Shown one piece after another: positions 6,751 to 16,142 of a DNA stretch of 37,380 nucleotides. Positions within the stretch are counted from its first letter, which is position 1; each line of letters starts with the position of its first letter. The notes under the pieces are model-generated. The model did not search any database. It was given only the letters and a program-made list of their open reading frames with translations, and had not been told where the DNA came from. The stretch is taken from positions 1 through 37,380 of the forward strand of contig NZ_CALXIN010000014.1 in assembly GCF_944388365.1 (NCBI RefSeq). Direction: 5' to 3'. Both the position numbers and the translations under genes were made by a program. The stretch is from an uncultured Negativibacillus sp. (lineage in GTDB: Bacteria > Bacillota > Clostridia > Oscillospirales > Ruminococcaceae).

Positions 6751-8229
6751 CTAGATTTCCCTGACAGAGGACGGCTTTTGCTGCTTGGTCAACGCCTTTG
6801 GAGCCGTAGCAACCGAGAAGCTGAATTCACAGTATTCGCCCTCGACGCTGCGCACAATGACCTCGCCCTGATGCAGGTTGACGATGGAGCGTACAATGTG
6901 CAGTCCCAGTCCCACACCGGTCTTGTCGATGCTGCGCGAACGGTCGGTCTTGTAGAAGCGGTCAAATACCTTGGAAATCTCATCCTTCGGGATGCCTTCA
7001 CCGGAGTTTTTGATGTTGATGTAGGTTCTCTTTGCATCCACCGTGTAGCTCACTTCGATGTAGCCGCCCTCGTTGACAAACTTCACTGCATTTTCCAGCA
7101 GATTGTAAACTACCTGATGGATCAGGTCCTCATCGGCCTCTACCATAATTTTGCCCGCATCCAGGCCCTTTATTTCCAGATGCTTGGACTCTATGGTCTG
7201 CTCAAAGGTAAAAATGCTCGACAAAACTGCCTCGTTTACGTCAAAGACGGTCGGATTCAGCTTCATTTCGCCCGCCTCAATCTTGGCGATGTTGAGCATC
7301 GAGCGCACCAGACGGGACAGTCGTTTGACCTCGTCCGAGACAATGGTCAGATAATGGCGCTCCTTCTCCGGCGGAATGGTTCCGTCCAGGATGCCGTCGA
7401 TAAATCCGGCGATGCTGGTCATCGGCGTCTTTAACTCGTGCGAGACGTTTGCCACAAACGAACGCCGCACGCTCTCCTGCTGTGCCAGACTTGCCGCCAT
7501 GTTGTTAAACGCCATCGACAGCTTGCCGATCTCATCCCGTTCGTTGATCGGAACACGCGCAGAAAAGTCACCCTTTGCAAACGATTCGGTCGCCTTGACC
7601 ATCTCCCGCAGCGGGCGCACCAGATTTCCGGTCACCACATAGACCACCGCAAAGGTGACCACCATCATGACCAGTGCGCTGAGCAGGAACATCTTGAGAA
7701 TCTCACCCATAAAGTCGGTCAGCTCCTGCGCCGAAGTGGATGCAAACACAATGCCGGCGATGCGTCCGTCGGACAGCTTCAGCGGAACACCGACAGTATA
7801 GTAGGAACTCTTGTAGATCTCGCCCATTTTGCCGACTTCCTTGTAGATGCCGTCCTCCTTGGTCTTGTTGATAATGTCCTCGTTGATGCCGTAGGCTTTG
7901 TGGCTGCATGTCGAACGATGGGTGCATAACAGCACCTCTCCCGACAGATTGGACAGATAGATGTCGGCATCCATCGACTTCGCCATCGGAATCCATGCCG
8001 TTGTCAATGAGGAGTTGTAATCGACAATCTGATAAACGCCGTCGATGGAAACAACATGTTCCAGCGTCAGCTCTGCCGCATACTCCGCATTTTTTTCCAA
8101 CGCACCCAGTTTGTCCTCTTTAAAATACTGTGCTGCAAACACCATAAACAGGATTCCCAAAATCACAATGCTCATCAGCACCACCGAACAGCATACCGAA
8201 AAATATTTTCGAAATAAACTCCGCTGCAT
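6751..8229 (-). CDS. Membrane sensor histidine kinase
   Basis: 492 residues. Two membrane helices (about 12-33 and 178-200) enclose an extracytoplasmic sensor region of ~140 residues that looks like a Cache/PAS-type fold and contains two Cys (CTHRSTC). A HAMP domain (about 201-253), a HisKA domain with the phospho-accepting His264 (VANVSHELKTPMTS), and a HATPase domain (N box LLENAVKF, G box GVGLGLHIV) follow. It should phosphorylate the OmpR-type regulator encoded just upstream. ATG 8229 is chosen over 8256 because GGAGG lies 7 bases before it. A strong terminator stands between the regulator and this gene, so expression depends on read-through or an internal promoter. HtrA follows 174 bp downstream; cell-envelope or secretion stress is the likely signal, by analogy with CssRS/WalRK-type arrangements. 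Confidence 0.93.
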   Translation of the reverse strand: MQRSLFRKYFSVCCSVVLMSIVILGILFMVFAAQYFKEDKLGALEKNAEYAAELTLEHVVSIDGVYQIVDYNSSLTTAWIPMAKSMDADIYLSNLSGEVLLCTHRSTCSHKAYGINEDIINKTKEDGIYKEVGKMGEIYKSSYYTVGVPLKLSDGRIAGIVFASTSAQELTDFMGEILKMFLLSALVMMVVTFAVVYVVTGNLVRPLREMVKATESFAKGDFSARVPINERDEIGKLSMAFNNMAASLAQQESVRRSFVANVSHELKTPMTSIAGFIDGILDGTIPPEKERHYLTIVSDEVKRLSRLVRSMLNIAKIEAGEMKLNPTVFDVNEAVLSSIFTFEQTIESKHLEIKGLDAGKIMVEADEDLIHQVVYNLLENAVKFVNEGGYIEVSYTVDAKRTYINIKNSGEGIPKDEISKVFDRFYKTDRSRSIDKTGVGLGLHIVRSIVNLHQGEVIVRSVEGEYCEFSFSVATAPKALTKQQKPSSVREI

Positions 8230-8283
8230 ATACCTTCCTCCTTTCGGGGTTTGCAAAACCGCATTCCCCTTTACCTCTCTATC

Positions 8284-8319
8284 AAAAATAAAAAGCCGCT
8301 GTAACGAATGTACAGCGGC
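8284..8319 (-). terminator. Terminator/attenuator between regulator and kinase genes
   Basis: A 9-bp perfect stem GCCGCTGTA/TACAGCGGC (8295-8303 with 8311-8319) is followed on the minus strand by TTTTTATTTTT. It sits between the response regulator stop and the kinase start, inside what would otherwise be a two-gene operon. Confidence 0.85.
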
Positions 8320-8329
8320 CCGAAACAGC

Positions 8330-9022
8330 TTATTCCTTCACTTCAAATTTATACCCGACGCCCCAAACCGTCTTCAGGCTCCATTTGTCGGACACGCCTT
8401 CCAGTTTTTCACGCAGACGTTTGACATGGACATCCACCGTTCTGGAGTCTCCGTAATATTCAAATCCCCAAACCTCGTTGAGCAGCTGATCTCTGGTGTA
8501 CACTCTGTTTGGATTGCTCGCCAGGTGGTACAGCAGTTCCAGCTCCTTCGGCGGTGTGTCGATAACCTTGCCGTCGACCTTCAGCTCATACTTTGTCATA
8601 TTGACAACCAGCTTGTCATAGGACACCTCTTTGGTATCGTTGCCCGAGGAGGACTTGCCGGTTCTTCTCATAACTGCTTTGATGCGCGCAACAATCTCCT
8701 TTGCATCAAACGGCTTGACCACATAGTCGTCTGCGCCCAGCTCCAGACCCAGCACCTTGTCAAAAGTCTCGCCCTTGGCGGTGATCATGATGATCGGACA
8801 GTTGGATTTTTTGCGAATATCTCTGCAAACCTGCCAGCCATCCAGCTTTGGCATCATGATGTCCAGCAGCACGATGTCTGGATTTTCCGCGTTAAAACGC
8901 TCGATTGCCTGTTCTCCATCTGCCGCCAGCACGACGGTATATCCTTCTTTTTCCAGATACAATCTCAACAGTTCAGCAATGTTCTGGTCGTCATCCGCAA
9001 CCAGGATTTTTCCCATCGACAT
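8330..9022 (-). CDS. OmpR/PhoB-family response regulator
   Basis: 230 residues. Receiver domain 1-120 with the acidic pocket Asp11/Asp12 (VADDDQN), phospho-acceptor Asp54 (VLLDIMMP), Thr in MITAKGE, and Lys in VVKPFDAKE. A winged-helix DNA-binding domain (about 130-230) shows PPKELELLYHL, RDQLLNEVWG, SRTVDVHVKRLREKL and the closing WGVGYKFE. ATG 9022 has GGAG 7 bases upstream; ATG 9016 is possible. It is the likely partner of the kinase encoded downstream and the candidate regulator of htrA. An extended -10 promoter lies about 120 bases before it. Confidence 0.95.
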   Translation of the reverse strand: MSMGKILVADDDQNIAELLRLYLEKEGYTVVLAADGEQAIERFNAENPDIVLLDIMMPKLDGWQVCRDIRKKSNCPIIMITAKGETFDKVLGLELGADDYVVKPFDAKEIVARIKAVMRRTGKSSSGNDTKEVSYDKLVVNMTKYELKVDGKVIDTPPKELELLYHLASNPNRVYTRDQLLNEVWGFEYYGDSRTVDVHVKRLREKLEGVSDKWSLKTVWGVGYKFEVKE

Positions 9023-9137
9023 ACTTTTGCTCCATTTCCCCGCCGCTTTTCAAACTTCTCTATGTTGGGCTGGTGTCGCAGCAGCGGTACAGACACCGAT
9101 TCCGAACATTCTTTACAAAATTGCCATGCTTTCTTTT

Positions 9138-9146
9138 ATTATAACA
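9138..9146 (-). promoter_or_regulatory. Extended -10 promoter of the response regulator gene
   Basis: TGTTATAAT on the minus strand (9138-9146) is an extended -10; no good -35 is seen. In the leader, GGTGTC (9072-9077) and GACACC (9092-9097) form a 6-bp inverted repeat of unknown role. Confidence 0.6.
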
Positions 9147-9348
9147 CAGCTCTCTGGAAGATGCACCACGTTTTTGTCGAAACCTCTTCCAGCCATCTTC
9201 TTTTATTATACGAAAACATACGGAAAATTGGTGAAAAAACTTTAAACAGATTTTGGAAAACAGATGAAATATGCCTTTGTATTTTCAACATCCTTCTGTT
9301 GGAATGGTTAAAAACCCCTGTTTTCACAACATTCCTCCTGCTATCCCC

Positions 9349-9377
9349 TTGCCTAATACAGGCGCAAACGATATAAT
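9349..9377 (+). promoter_or_regulatory. ychF promoter
   Basis: TTGCCT (9349-9354), 17-bp spacer, TATAAT (9372-9377), 64 bases before the ychF start. The gap 9147-9348 between the two divergent promoters is AT-rich and shows nothing else recognisable. Confidence 0.75.
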
Positions 9378-9441
9378 AAGGATATATGTGCGAATAGCCT
9401 TCCACCGCCCGTGGTGGAATCAACGAAAGGAAAGAATCAAT

Positions 9442-10536
<1,095 letters not shown>

Positions 10537-10554
10537 TTTTCAATTATATTGTAT

Positions 10555-10590
10555 AAAAAAGGATGCTGGAAAAACCAGCATCCTTTTTTA
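10555..10590. terminator. Bidirectional Rho-independent terminator
   Basis: GGATGCTGG (10561-10569) pairs with CCAGCATCC (10575-10583), extended by A6 on the left and T7 on the right. It ends ychF and also the convergent AraC-type gene, whose stop codon overlaps the T-run. Confidence 0.9.
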
Positions 10591-11460
10591 TTTGTTATCC
10601 CTCTTTTTTATAGGGACCCAGATTTCGCTATAAGCATAATCTTTTCTTTCCGCATCCATCTTGGCAAAAGAAAAGGAGAATGAACTCAACAACTCATAAT
10701 CCGAAGTTATAAACCACTCTGAATAAATTTTGGCCATTGTCTCCTGCAATGTAAACGGGAACGGTCCTTCATTTGGAAACACCGCCCATGTACAAGCTGG
10801 AACTGGTATCGTTTCCAAACAATCCGATACGTCTTCTCTGGTTGTTAATACGCCTATCATATGTGTCAGTTCGCCTTTTTCTTCCAAGAAATTTGTATCG
10901 GACTCATAGGATACATTGACGATTTCATGGGGTGTAGTGTTTTGAACTCGATGCATTTCATTTCGTTGCTGTTCTGTGATGCTTTGAGCCAATTTTACAA
11001 TCTCCAAATTTACTCCTTCAAATTGCATCGGAACTCGTTTGCTCACACCTGCAAATCGGAAGGCTTCCTTTTCTATTATCTTATATTCCATAATATCTCC
11101 TCCTTTGATTGTAACAACAAAGCTTAGTTTCTGAAAAAATTTGCATTGCTGAAGCTTTGCTGCTTCCGATGGCAGCATCCCACTCCATTTTTTAAAAGCT
11201 CTGCTAAAACCATCCACCGACTGATATCCATATCGGAAGGCAATTTCGGTTACAGATTTTCCCTGCAAAAGCTCTTGGTTTGCTTTTGACAATTTTCTAT
11301 TTTTGACATACTCACCCAAACTCATATTGGTTAATGCAAAAAAGATTTTTCGAAAATGCAGATCAGAAACATGAACATGTTCCGCAATCTTCTCTAAAGA
11401 AAAATCCTCATCCAAATGCTCCTCAATGTAGTCCATCGCTTCATTGAGCTTTTTCAGCAT
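10588..11460 (-). CDS. AraC-family regulator with GyrI-like effector-binding domain
   Basis: 290 residues. Two helix-turn-helix units of the AraC type occupy residues ~8-105 (SLEKIAEHVHVSDLHFRKIF, and FRYGYQSVDGFSRAFKKWSG), with the DNA-binding part at the N-terminus as in Rob/SoxS-like proteins. A GyrI-like small-molecule-binding domain runs from about 124 to the end (MEYKIIEKEAFRFAGVSKRV ... YSEIWVPIKK). It should be a ligand-responsive transcription factor. ATG 11460 is chosen because GGAGGAGAAAAT lies directly before it; the upstream ATG-less extension is not conserved. Codon use is clearly more AT-rich than in ychF or the M81 gene beside it, which hints at a separate origin. It is divergent from the M81 gene and could control it or itself. 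Confidence 0.92.
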   Translation of the reverse strand: MLKKLNEAMDYIEEHLDEDFSLEKIAEHVHVSDLHFRKIFFALTNMSLGEYVKNRKLSKANQELLQGKSVTEIAFRYGYQSVDGFSRAFKKWSGMLPSEAAKLQQCKFFQKLSFVVTIKGGDIMEYKIIEKEAFRFAGVSKRVPMQFEGVNLEIVKLAQSITEQQRNEMHRVQNTTPHEIVNVSYESDTNFLEEKGELTHMIGVLTTREDVSDCLETIPVPACTWAVFPNEGPFPFTLQETMAKIYSEWFITSDYELLSSFSFSFAKMDAERKDYAYSEIWVPIKKRDNK

Positions 11461-11484
11461 ATTTTCTCCTCCTTTCTTGTAAAA

Positions 11485-11493
11485 ATCATACCA
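11485..11493 (-). promoter_or_regulatory. Extended -10 promoter of the AraC-type gene
   Basis: TGGTATGAT on the minus strand is an extended -10, 25 bases before the start codon, with no clear -35. Confidence 0.5.
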
Positions 11494-11570
11494 CAATTAC
11501 TTGAAAGATGCTCGACTTGTCAGATGAAAAAAAGTCGGTTGCTGATATTGTAAGATTGCTAAGTTTTTCC

Positions 11571-11599
11571 TTGTTTCTGGTCATTTTATATGATAAAAT
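11571..11599 (+). promoter_or_regulatory. Promoter of the M81 peptidase gene
   Basis: TTGTTT (11571-11576), 17-bp spacer, TAAAAT (11594-11599). Its start site should fall at the beginning of the inverted repeat 11608-11630. Confidence 0.6.
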
Positions 11600-11607
11600 G
11601 AAGATGG

Positions 11608-11630
11608 AATCATAACTTTGTGTTATGATT
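11608..11630 (+). promoter_or_regulatory. Inverted repeat at the start of the M81 transcript (candidate operator)
   Basis: AATCATAAC (11608-11616) and GTTATGATT (11622-11630) are a perfect 9-bp inverted repeat with a 5-base centre, just downstream of the -10. Position suits a repressor operator; it could also be a hairpin at the 5' end of the RNA. Confidence 0.5.
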
Positions 11631-11657
11631 TACTACCGTTTTTTGGAGGAGAGAAGT

Positions 11658-13157
11658 ATGAAAAGAGTCCTCGTTGCTGGTTTGCAGCATGAATCCAATT
11701 CTTTCAACCCCATCGTTACCGGCGAAAAAGATTTCCAGGTCATCCGTGGCGCAGAAATCTTCAATCGTTTTCGTGATAATGACCCTGTCACCGGCGTCAT
11801 CAAACCGCTGATGGAACAGGGATATGAGGTCGTTCCGACAGTCTTTGCAAGCGCCGTACCAAACGGCGAGGTTGACCACGATTTTTATATGAACCTCAAA
11901 GCGGAGATCATCCGCGTTGCGAAAGAAGAGCAGGCTAAGAAACCGATCGACGCTATCACACTTGCTCTCCATGGCTCGATGCGCGTCAAGGGTCTGGGCG
12001 AAGCGGAAGGCTACCTGCTGGAAGAATTAAGACAGATCTTCCCTGACATCCCACTCTTCTGCTCGCTGGATATGCACACCACCATGACCGAACGCATGCA
12101 CAACAACTGCGACGGTTTTGTCGGCTATAAATGCGCTCCGCACACCGACCGCTATGAAACCGGTGTCCATGCTTCCCGCATGACCATCGCTGCTCTGGAA
12201 AATGGCTTCAAGGCACATTCTGCCTGGGTCAAAGTTCCGATCCTCATCGCAGGCGAGCAGTCCTCCACCACCGTTGAACCGATGGCAAGCATGATCGACG
12301 AACTGCGCCGCACCGAAACTCAGCCAGGCATCATGGCAGCTTCCTACCTGATGGGCTTCCCCTGGGCAGATAATGAGGACAGCTCCTGTGCCGTTTATGT
12401 CGTTGCTGACAGCCAGGAACTGGCAGAAAAAGAAGCCATCCGTCTGGCAAACGAGATGTGGAACCGCAGACATGAGTTCTGCTTCCAGACTGAAACCTAC
12501 CACGAAAAAGAGGCCATCGACGTTGCTTTCAAAGCAATTCAGGAAGGTCATCCAACTCCGGTTTACCTTTCCGACTCGGGCGATAACCCGACCGCTGGTT
12601 CCTCCTCCGACTGCACCGGTTTCCTGCGTCTGCTCATGGAGGACCCACGTACCGACCTGTTAAAGACACCTGTCCTCTACGGCGGCATCTACGATCCAGA
12701 AGCAACCCTGGCCTGCAAGGGCAAGGTTGGTCAGCAGGTTACCCTGACCTTCGGTTCTAAGTTCGACTCCAAGACCACCCAGCCAATCACCGCCACCGGT
12801 ACCGTCAAAGCCTACATCGAAAACTGGGGCAGATCCTCGGTCAAATCCGATCTGGCTCTGTTTAACTCCTGCGGCGTTGACATCGTTCTGGCAGAAGCAC
12901 ACGTCGGCTATACTACACCGGAGATCTTCTCCGACCTCGGCCGTGAAGCAACCGAAGCGGACATCGTCGTCTGCAAGCTGGGTTACCTCACCGAGTTCCA
13001 TTCGGCAATCGCAAAGAGAAGCATCATGGCACTGTCCAAAGGCAGCACCAATGAGGATCTTCCAAGCCTGAACTACACCAAAGTTCCGCGCCCGATCTTC
13101 CCTCTCGAGGATAACTTCCCTTACGATGCAGCTGCAAACCTCATCGCTAAAAAGTAA
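11658..13157 (+). CDS. M81 family metallopeptidase (MlrC-like)
   Basis: 499 residues. The M81/MlrC family is named after microcystinase C, a zinc peptidase from microcystin degraders; most members have unknown substrates. Family marks: GLQHESNSFNP at the N-terminus (residues 8-18), ALHGSM, the metal-binding stretch SLDMHTTMTERM followed by GYKCAPHTDRYETG, and the C-terminal domain starting with YLSDSGDNPTAGSSSD. No signal peptide, so it acts in the cytoplasm. ATG 11658 has GGAGG 8 bases upstream and opens the conserved part; the earlier in-frame ATG 11625 has no ribosome site. It converges on a five-gene peptide transporter, suggesting that it processes an imported peptide-like compound. Microcystin itself is not implied. 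Confidence 0.92.
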   Translation: MKRVLVAGLQHESNSFNPIVTGEKDFQVIRGAEIFNRFRDNDPVTGVIKPLMEQGYEVVPTVFASAVPNGEVDHDFYMNLKAEIIRVAKEEQAKKPIDAITLALHGSMRVKGLGEAEGYLLEELRQIFPDIPLFCSLDMHTTMTERMHNNCDGFVGYKCAPHTDRYETGVHASRMTIAALENGFKAHSAWVKVPILIAGEQSSTTVEPMASMIDELRRTETQPGIMAASYLMGFPWADNEDSSCAVYVVADSQELAEKEAIRLANEMWNRRHEFCFQTETYHEKEAIDVAFKAIQEGHPTPVYLSDSGDNPTAGSSSDCTGFLRLLMEDPRTDLLKTPVLYGGIYDPEATLACKGKVGQQVTLTFGSKFDSKTTQPITATGTVKAYIENWGRSSVKSDLALFNSCGVDIVLAEAHVGYTTPEIFSDLGREATEADIVVCKLGYLTEFHSAIAKRSIMALSKGSTNEDLPSLNYTKVPRPIFPLEDNFPYDAAANLIAKK

Positions 13158-13161
13158 TATT

Positions 13162-13205
13162 GCATAAAAAAAGACTCGCAGATAACTGCGAGTCTTTTTT
13201 TATGC
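13162..13205. terminator. Bidirectional terminator between M81 gene and transporter operon
   Basis: A perfect 20-bp stem (13162-13181 with 13186-13205; core AGACTCGCAG) with loop ATAA and A/T-runs on both sides ends two convergent transcripts. The downstream edge touches the stop codon of the last transporter gene. Confidence 0.92.
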
Positions 13206-14171
13206 TTATTTGTACAGATGGCAGGAAACAAAATGTCCTGGCTCGATCTCGGTCTGAATCGGCTTGGTTTCCAGACACTCTGGTCTGCACTGTTTGCATC
13301 GTGCAGCAAATGGGCAACCCTTTGGCAGGTTGATGGTGCTTGGAATATCGCCTTCCAGAATAATTCTTTCCTGCTGATGGCCTGGGTCCGGAATCGGAAC
13401 CGCAGACAGCAGCGCCTGGGTATATGGATGTGCAGGATTTTTGTACAGCACGGTCTTTGGTGCCAGCTCAACCACATATCCCAGATACATAACTGCGATA
13501 CGGTCGGAAATCATCTCAACAACCGACAGGTCGTGGGAGATGAACAGATAGGTCAGGTTAAATTTCTGCTGAAGATCATGCAGAAGGTTCAGTACCTGAG
13601 CCTGAATCGAAACGTCCAGCGCAGAGATTGGCTCGTCAGCGATGATCAGTTCCGGTTTTACTGTCAATGCTCTTGCAATACCGATACGCTGTTTCTGACC
13701 GCCGGAGAACTCATGCGGATAACGTTTTGCATGTTTTGCGCTCAGACCTACTGTTTCCAGCAGCTCATGAACGATCTTCATACGCTCTTCTTTGGACAGA
13801 TTGGTGTGGATCAGCAATGGCTCCTCAACCAGGTCCTCAACTCTCATACGAGGGTTTAAGCTTCCTGCTGGGTCCTGGAAGATCATCTGAATGTTTTTGC
13901 GCAGAGGACGCATCTCCGCCTGGGACAGCTTGCTGATATCTTTACCGTCAAACCAGATTTCACCGCTGTCCGGAACCAGCAGATGGTCGATCAGACGGCC
14001 GGTGGTGCTCTTTCCGCAGCCAGACTCGCCTACAACCGAGAAGGTTTCGCCGCGATAAATATCAAAGCTGACATTGTTGACAGCATGGACAAACTTATTT
14101 GGTCTTCCCAGAAGGTTCTTACCTGCCGGAAAGGTTTTGGATACATTTTTTACAGAAACAATAGGCTCCAT
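13206..14171 (-). CDS. Oligopeptide/dipeptide ABC transporter ATP-binding protein (DppF/OppF type)
   Basis: 321 residues. Walker [10 protein letters not shown] (about 48-56), Q-loop in MIFQDPAGSLNPRM, signature FSGGQKQRIGIARAL, Walker B LIIADEPISALD and switch His in FISHDLSVV are all intact. The C-terminal oligopeptide-transporter extension (NPAHPYTQALLSAVP, and a Cys cluster CPFAARCKQC...C typical of the Fe-S-like tail) confirms the Opp/Dpp class. Such proteins are cytoplasmic and power the two-permease channel as the second of two different ATPases. ATG 14171 follows AAAGGGGAT; a longer upstream frame exists but lacks similarity. It starts 19 bp after the DppD-type gene and is the last gene of the operon. 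Confidence 0.95.
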   Translation of the reverse strand: MEPIVSVKNVSKTFPAGKNLLGRPNKFVHAVNNVSFDIYRGETFSVVGESGCGKSTTGRLIDHLLVPDSGEIWFDGKDISKLSQAEMRPLRKNIQMIFQDPAGSLNPRMRVEDLVEEPLLIHTNLSKEERMKIVHELLETVGLSAKHAKRYPHEFSGGQKQRIGIARALTVKPELIIADEPISALDVSIQAQVLNLLHDLQQKFNLTYLFISHDLSVVEMISDRIAVMYLGYVVELAPKTVLYKNPAHPYTQALLSAVPIPDPGHQQERIILEGDIPSTINLPKGCPFAARCKQCRPECLETKPIQTEIEPGHFVSCHLYK

Positions 14172-14190
14172 ACTTCGCTTATCCCCTTTC

Positions 14191-15168
14191 CTATCTTTCC
14201 TGACGCCAGCATCTGCACTTCTGATTTGCGCTGATCTGGAACAGATCCGGCTCCTCATTGCGGCAGCGCTCGGTCGCATATTTGCATCGTGGTGCAAAAC
14301 GACAGCCTTTTGGCAGCATCGACAGGTCAGGAACGCTTCCTGGGATGCTCGGCAGTACCTTGACGCCGGAACCAAGCTTCGGAACGGATGCGATCAGACC
14401 TTCTGTATATGGATGTGTAGGGTGATTAAACAGCTCTTCAACCGGAGCTTCCTCTACGATCTCACCTGCGTACATAACGATAACTCTGGTGCACATCTCT
14501 GCAACAACGCCCAGGTCGTGGGTAATCAGCAGAATGCTCATGCCCTCTTCCTGCTGAATCTTCTTCATCAGTTCCAGAATCTGTGCCTGAATGGTAACGT
14601 CCAGCGCGGTTGTCGGCTCGTCTGCAATCAGCATCTGTGGGTTACAGCTCATCGCCATTGCGATCATAACACGCTGGCTCATACCACCGGAAAGCTGATG
14701 TGGATAGTTTTTCAAAACACGCTCTGGGTCAGGGATACCAACCTGCGACAGCATCTTGGAGGCATGCTTGCGAGCTTCCTCTTTGCTCATGTTGGTGTGC
14801 AGACGGATTCCCTCGATCATCTGCTTGTCAATACGCATTGCAGGATTCAGGCTGCTCATTGGCTCCTGGAAGATCATGCTCATTTTGCCGCCGCGAATCT
14901 TGCGCATCTCGTTTTCACTGATCTTCTGCAGATCCTCTCCGTCGAAGATCACTTCACCCTTGGTTACTTTACCGGAGGTAAAGTTGAGCAGTCGCATAAT
15001 CGAAAGCGAGGTAACGCTCTTGCCACAGCCCGACTCACCTACCAGACCCAGGATCTCACCTTTATCCAAATGAAAGCTGATCTCATTGATCGCTGTTACG
15101 CTGGATTTTTTGCTCTGGAAAAATTCCGTGCGCAATTTGTTGACTGTAAGTAATCTTTCCTGTACCAT
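14191..15168 (-). CDS. Oligopeptide/dipeptide ABC transporter ATP-binding protein (DppD/OppD type)
   Basis: 325 residues. Walker A GESGCGKS (about 44-51), [12 protein letters not shown], signature [15 protein letters not shown], Walker [13 protein letters not shown], switch His in LITHDLGVV, and the C-terminal [14 protein letters not shown] followed by a Cys cluster ([14 protein letters not shown]). It pairs with the DppF-type ATPase to energise import. ATG 15168 has AGGAG 7 bases before it. Gap to the upstream permease gene is 27 bp, so the row is one operon. Confidence 0.95.
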   Translation of the reverse strand: MVQERLLTVNKLRTEFFQSKKSSVTAINEISFHLDKGEILGLVGESGCGKSVTSLSIMRLLNFTSGKVTKGEVIFDGEDLQKISENEMRKIRGGKMSMIFQEPMSSLNPAMRIDKQMIEGIRLHTNMSKEEARKHASKMLSQVGIPDPERVLKNYPHQLSGGMSQRVMIAMAMSCNPQMLIADEPTTALDVTIQAQILELMKKIQQEEGMSILLITHDLGVVAEMCTRVIVMYAGEIVEEAPVEELFNHPTHPYTEGLIASVPKLGSGVKVLPSIPGSVPDLSMLPKGCRFAPRCKYATERCRNEEPDLFQISANQKCRCWRQER

Positions 15169-15195
15169 AGTGTACTCCTTTCCTTGTCTCGCTCA

Positions 15196-16116
15196 TTACT
15201 TGATCTTCGGATCAAGAGTATCTCTCAAGCCATCGCCAAACAGGTTGAATGCAAGAACTGTTAAAAAGATGACCAGACCTGGGAAGTACACCATGTGCGA
15301 AGCAATACCGATATAGTTTCTGCCCTGAGAAAGCATAGCGCCCCATTCTGGTTCGGTAACGTTTGCGCCGAAACCAAGGAAGCTTAGAGAAGCAGCTGCC
15401 ATGATTGCAGAACCGATTCTCATGGTAAAGTTTACGATCAGGGACTGAATGGTGCCAGGGAAAATATGTACAAACAGCAGTCGGCTGTCTTTACAGCCAA
15501 GGCTCTGTGCAACCTCAACATACAGCGAACCTTTTACTGCCAGAGTAGCGCTTCGCATGATACGTGCAAAGCTCGGGATGGTAAATACCATAACCGCGAT
15601 CAAAACGTTGATGATACCAGGGCCAAGGATTGCTACGATTGCGATAGCAAGCAGGATGTCTGGGAAGCTGAACAGAACGTCCGAACCTCTCATAACCAGT
15701 GTTTCGATGATGCCGCCGTAGTAACCAGCCAGCAGGCCCAGAACGGTACCGAGAGCTGCACCGACAATAACTGCAGACAGCGATACACCCAGTGTCAGAC
15801 GTGCGCCAACCAGCATACGGCTGAAGATGTCACGGCCATAGTGGTCGGTACCAAACAGATGCTCTGCGCTTGGTCCCTGCAGTGCGTTTGCATAGTCATA
15901 TGCATCGTACTGATATGGTGCAATGTAAGGTCCGATAATTGCGATGATAATCAGCAGGACAATGATAATCAGGCCAAGCACTGCTGTTTTGCGTTTCAAA
16001 AACTTTTTGACAAAAGCTTTTGCCTTGCTGCTTTGATCCGCCTTGATATTTTCATCAATATAGTTTGATTCAAACGCAGTATTCTGCTGCTGTTCGTTTT
16101 TCTGAATGTCAGCCAT
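15196..16116 (-). CDS. Peptide ABC transporter permease (DppC/OppC type)
   Basis: 306 residues. An N-terminal hydrophilic stretch (1-50) with the OppC-type N-terminal helix (TAVLGLIIIVLLIIIAIIG), then AEHLFGTDHYGRDIFSRMLVGARLTL, five further membrane segments, and the binding-protein-dependent EAA-like loop (VEVAQSLGCKDSRLLFVHIFPG) that contacts the ATPases. Together with the DppB-type protein it forms the membrane channel. ATG 16116 has GGAGG 11 bases upstream. Confidence 0.95.
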   Translation of the reverse strand: MADIQKNEQQQNTAFESNYIDENIKADQSSKAKAFVKKFLKRKTAVLGLIIIVLLIIIAIIGPYIAPYQYDAYDYANALQGPSAEHLFGTDHYGRDIFSRMLVGARLTLGVSLSAVIVGAALGTVLGLLAGYYGGIIETLVMRGSDVLFSFPDILLAIAIVAILGPGIINVLIAVMVFTIPSFARIMRSATLAVKGSLYVEVAQSLGCKDSRLLFVHIFPGTIQSLIVNFTMRIGSAIMAAASLSFLGFGANVTEPEWGAMLSQGRNYIGIASHMVYFPGLVIFLTVLAFNLFGDGLRDTLDPKIK

Positions 16117-16142
16117 AAGGTAGATTCCTCCTTCTATATTGT

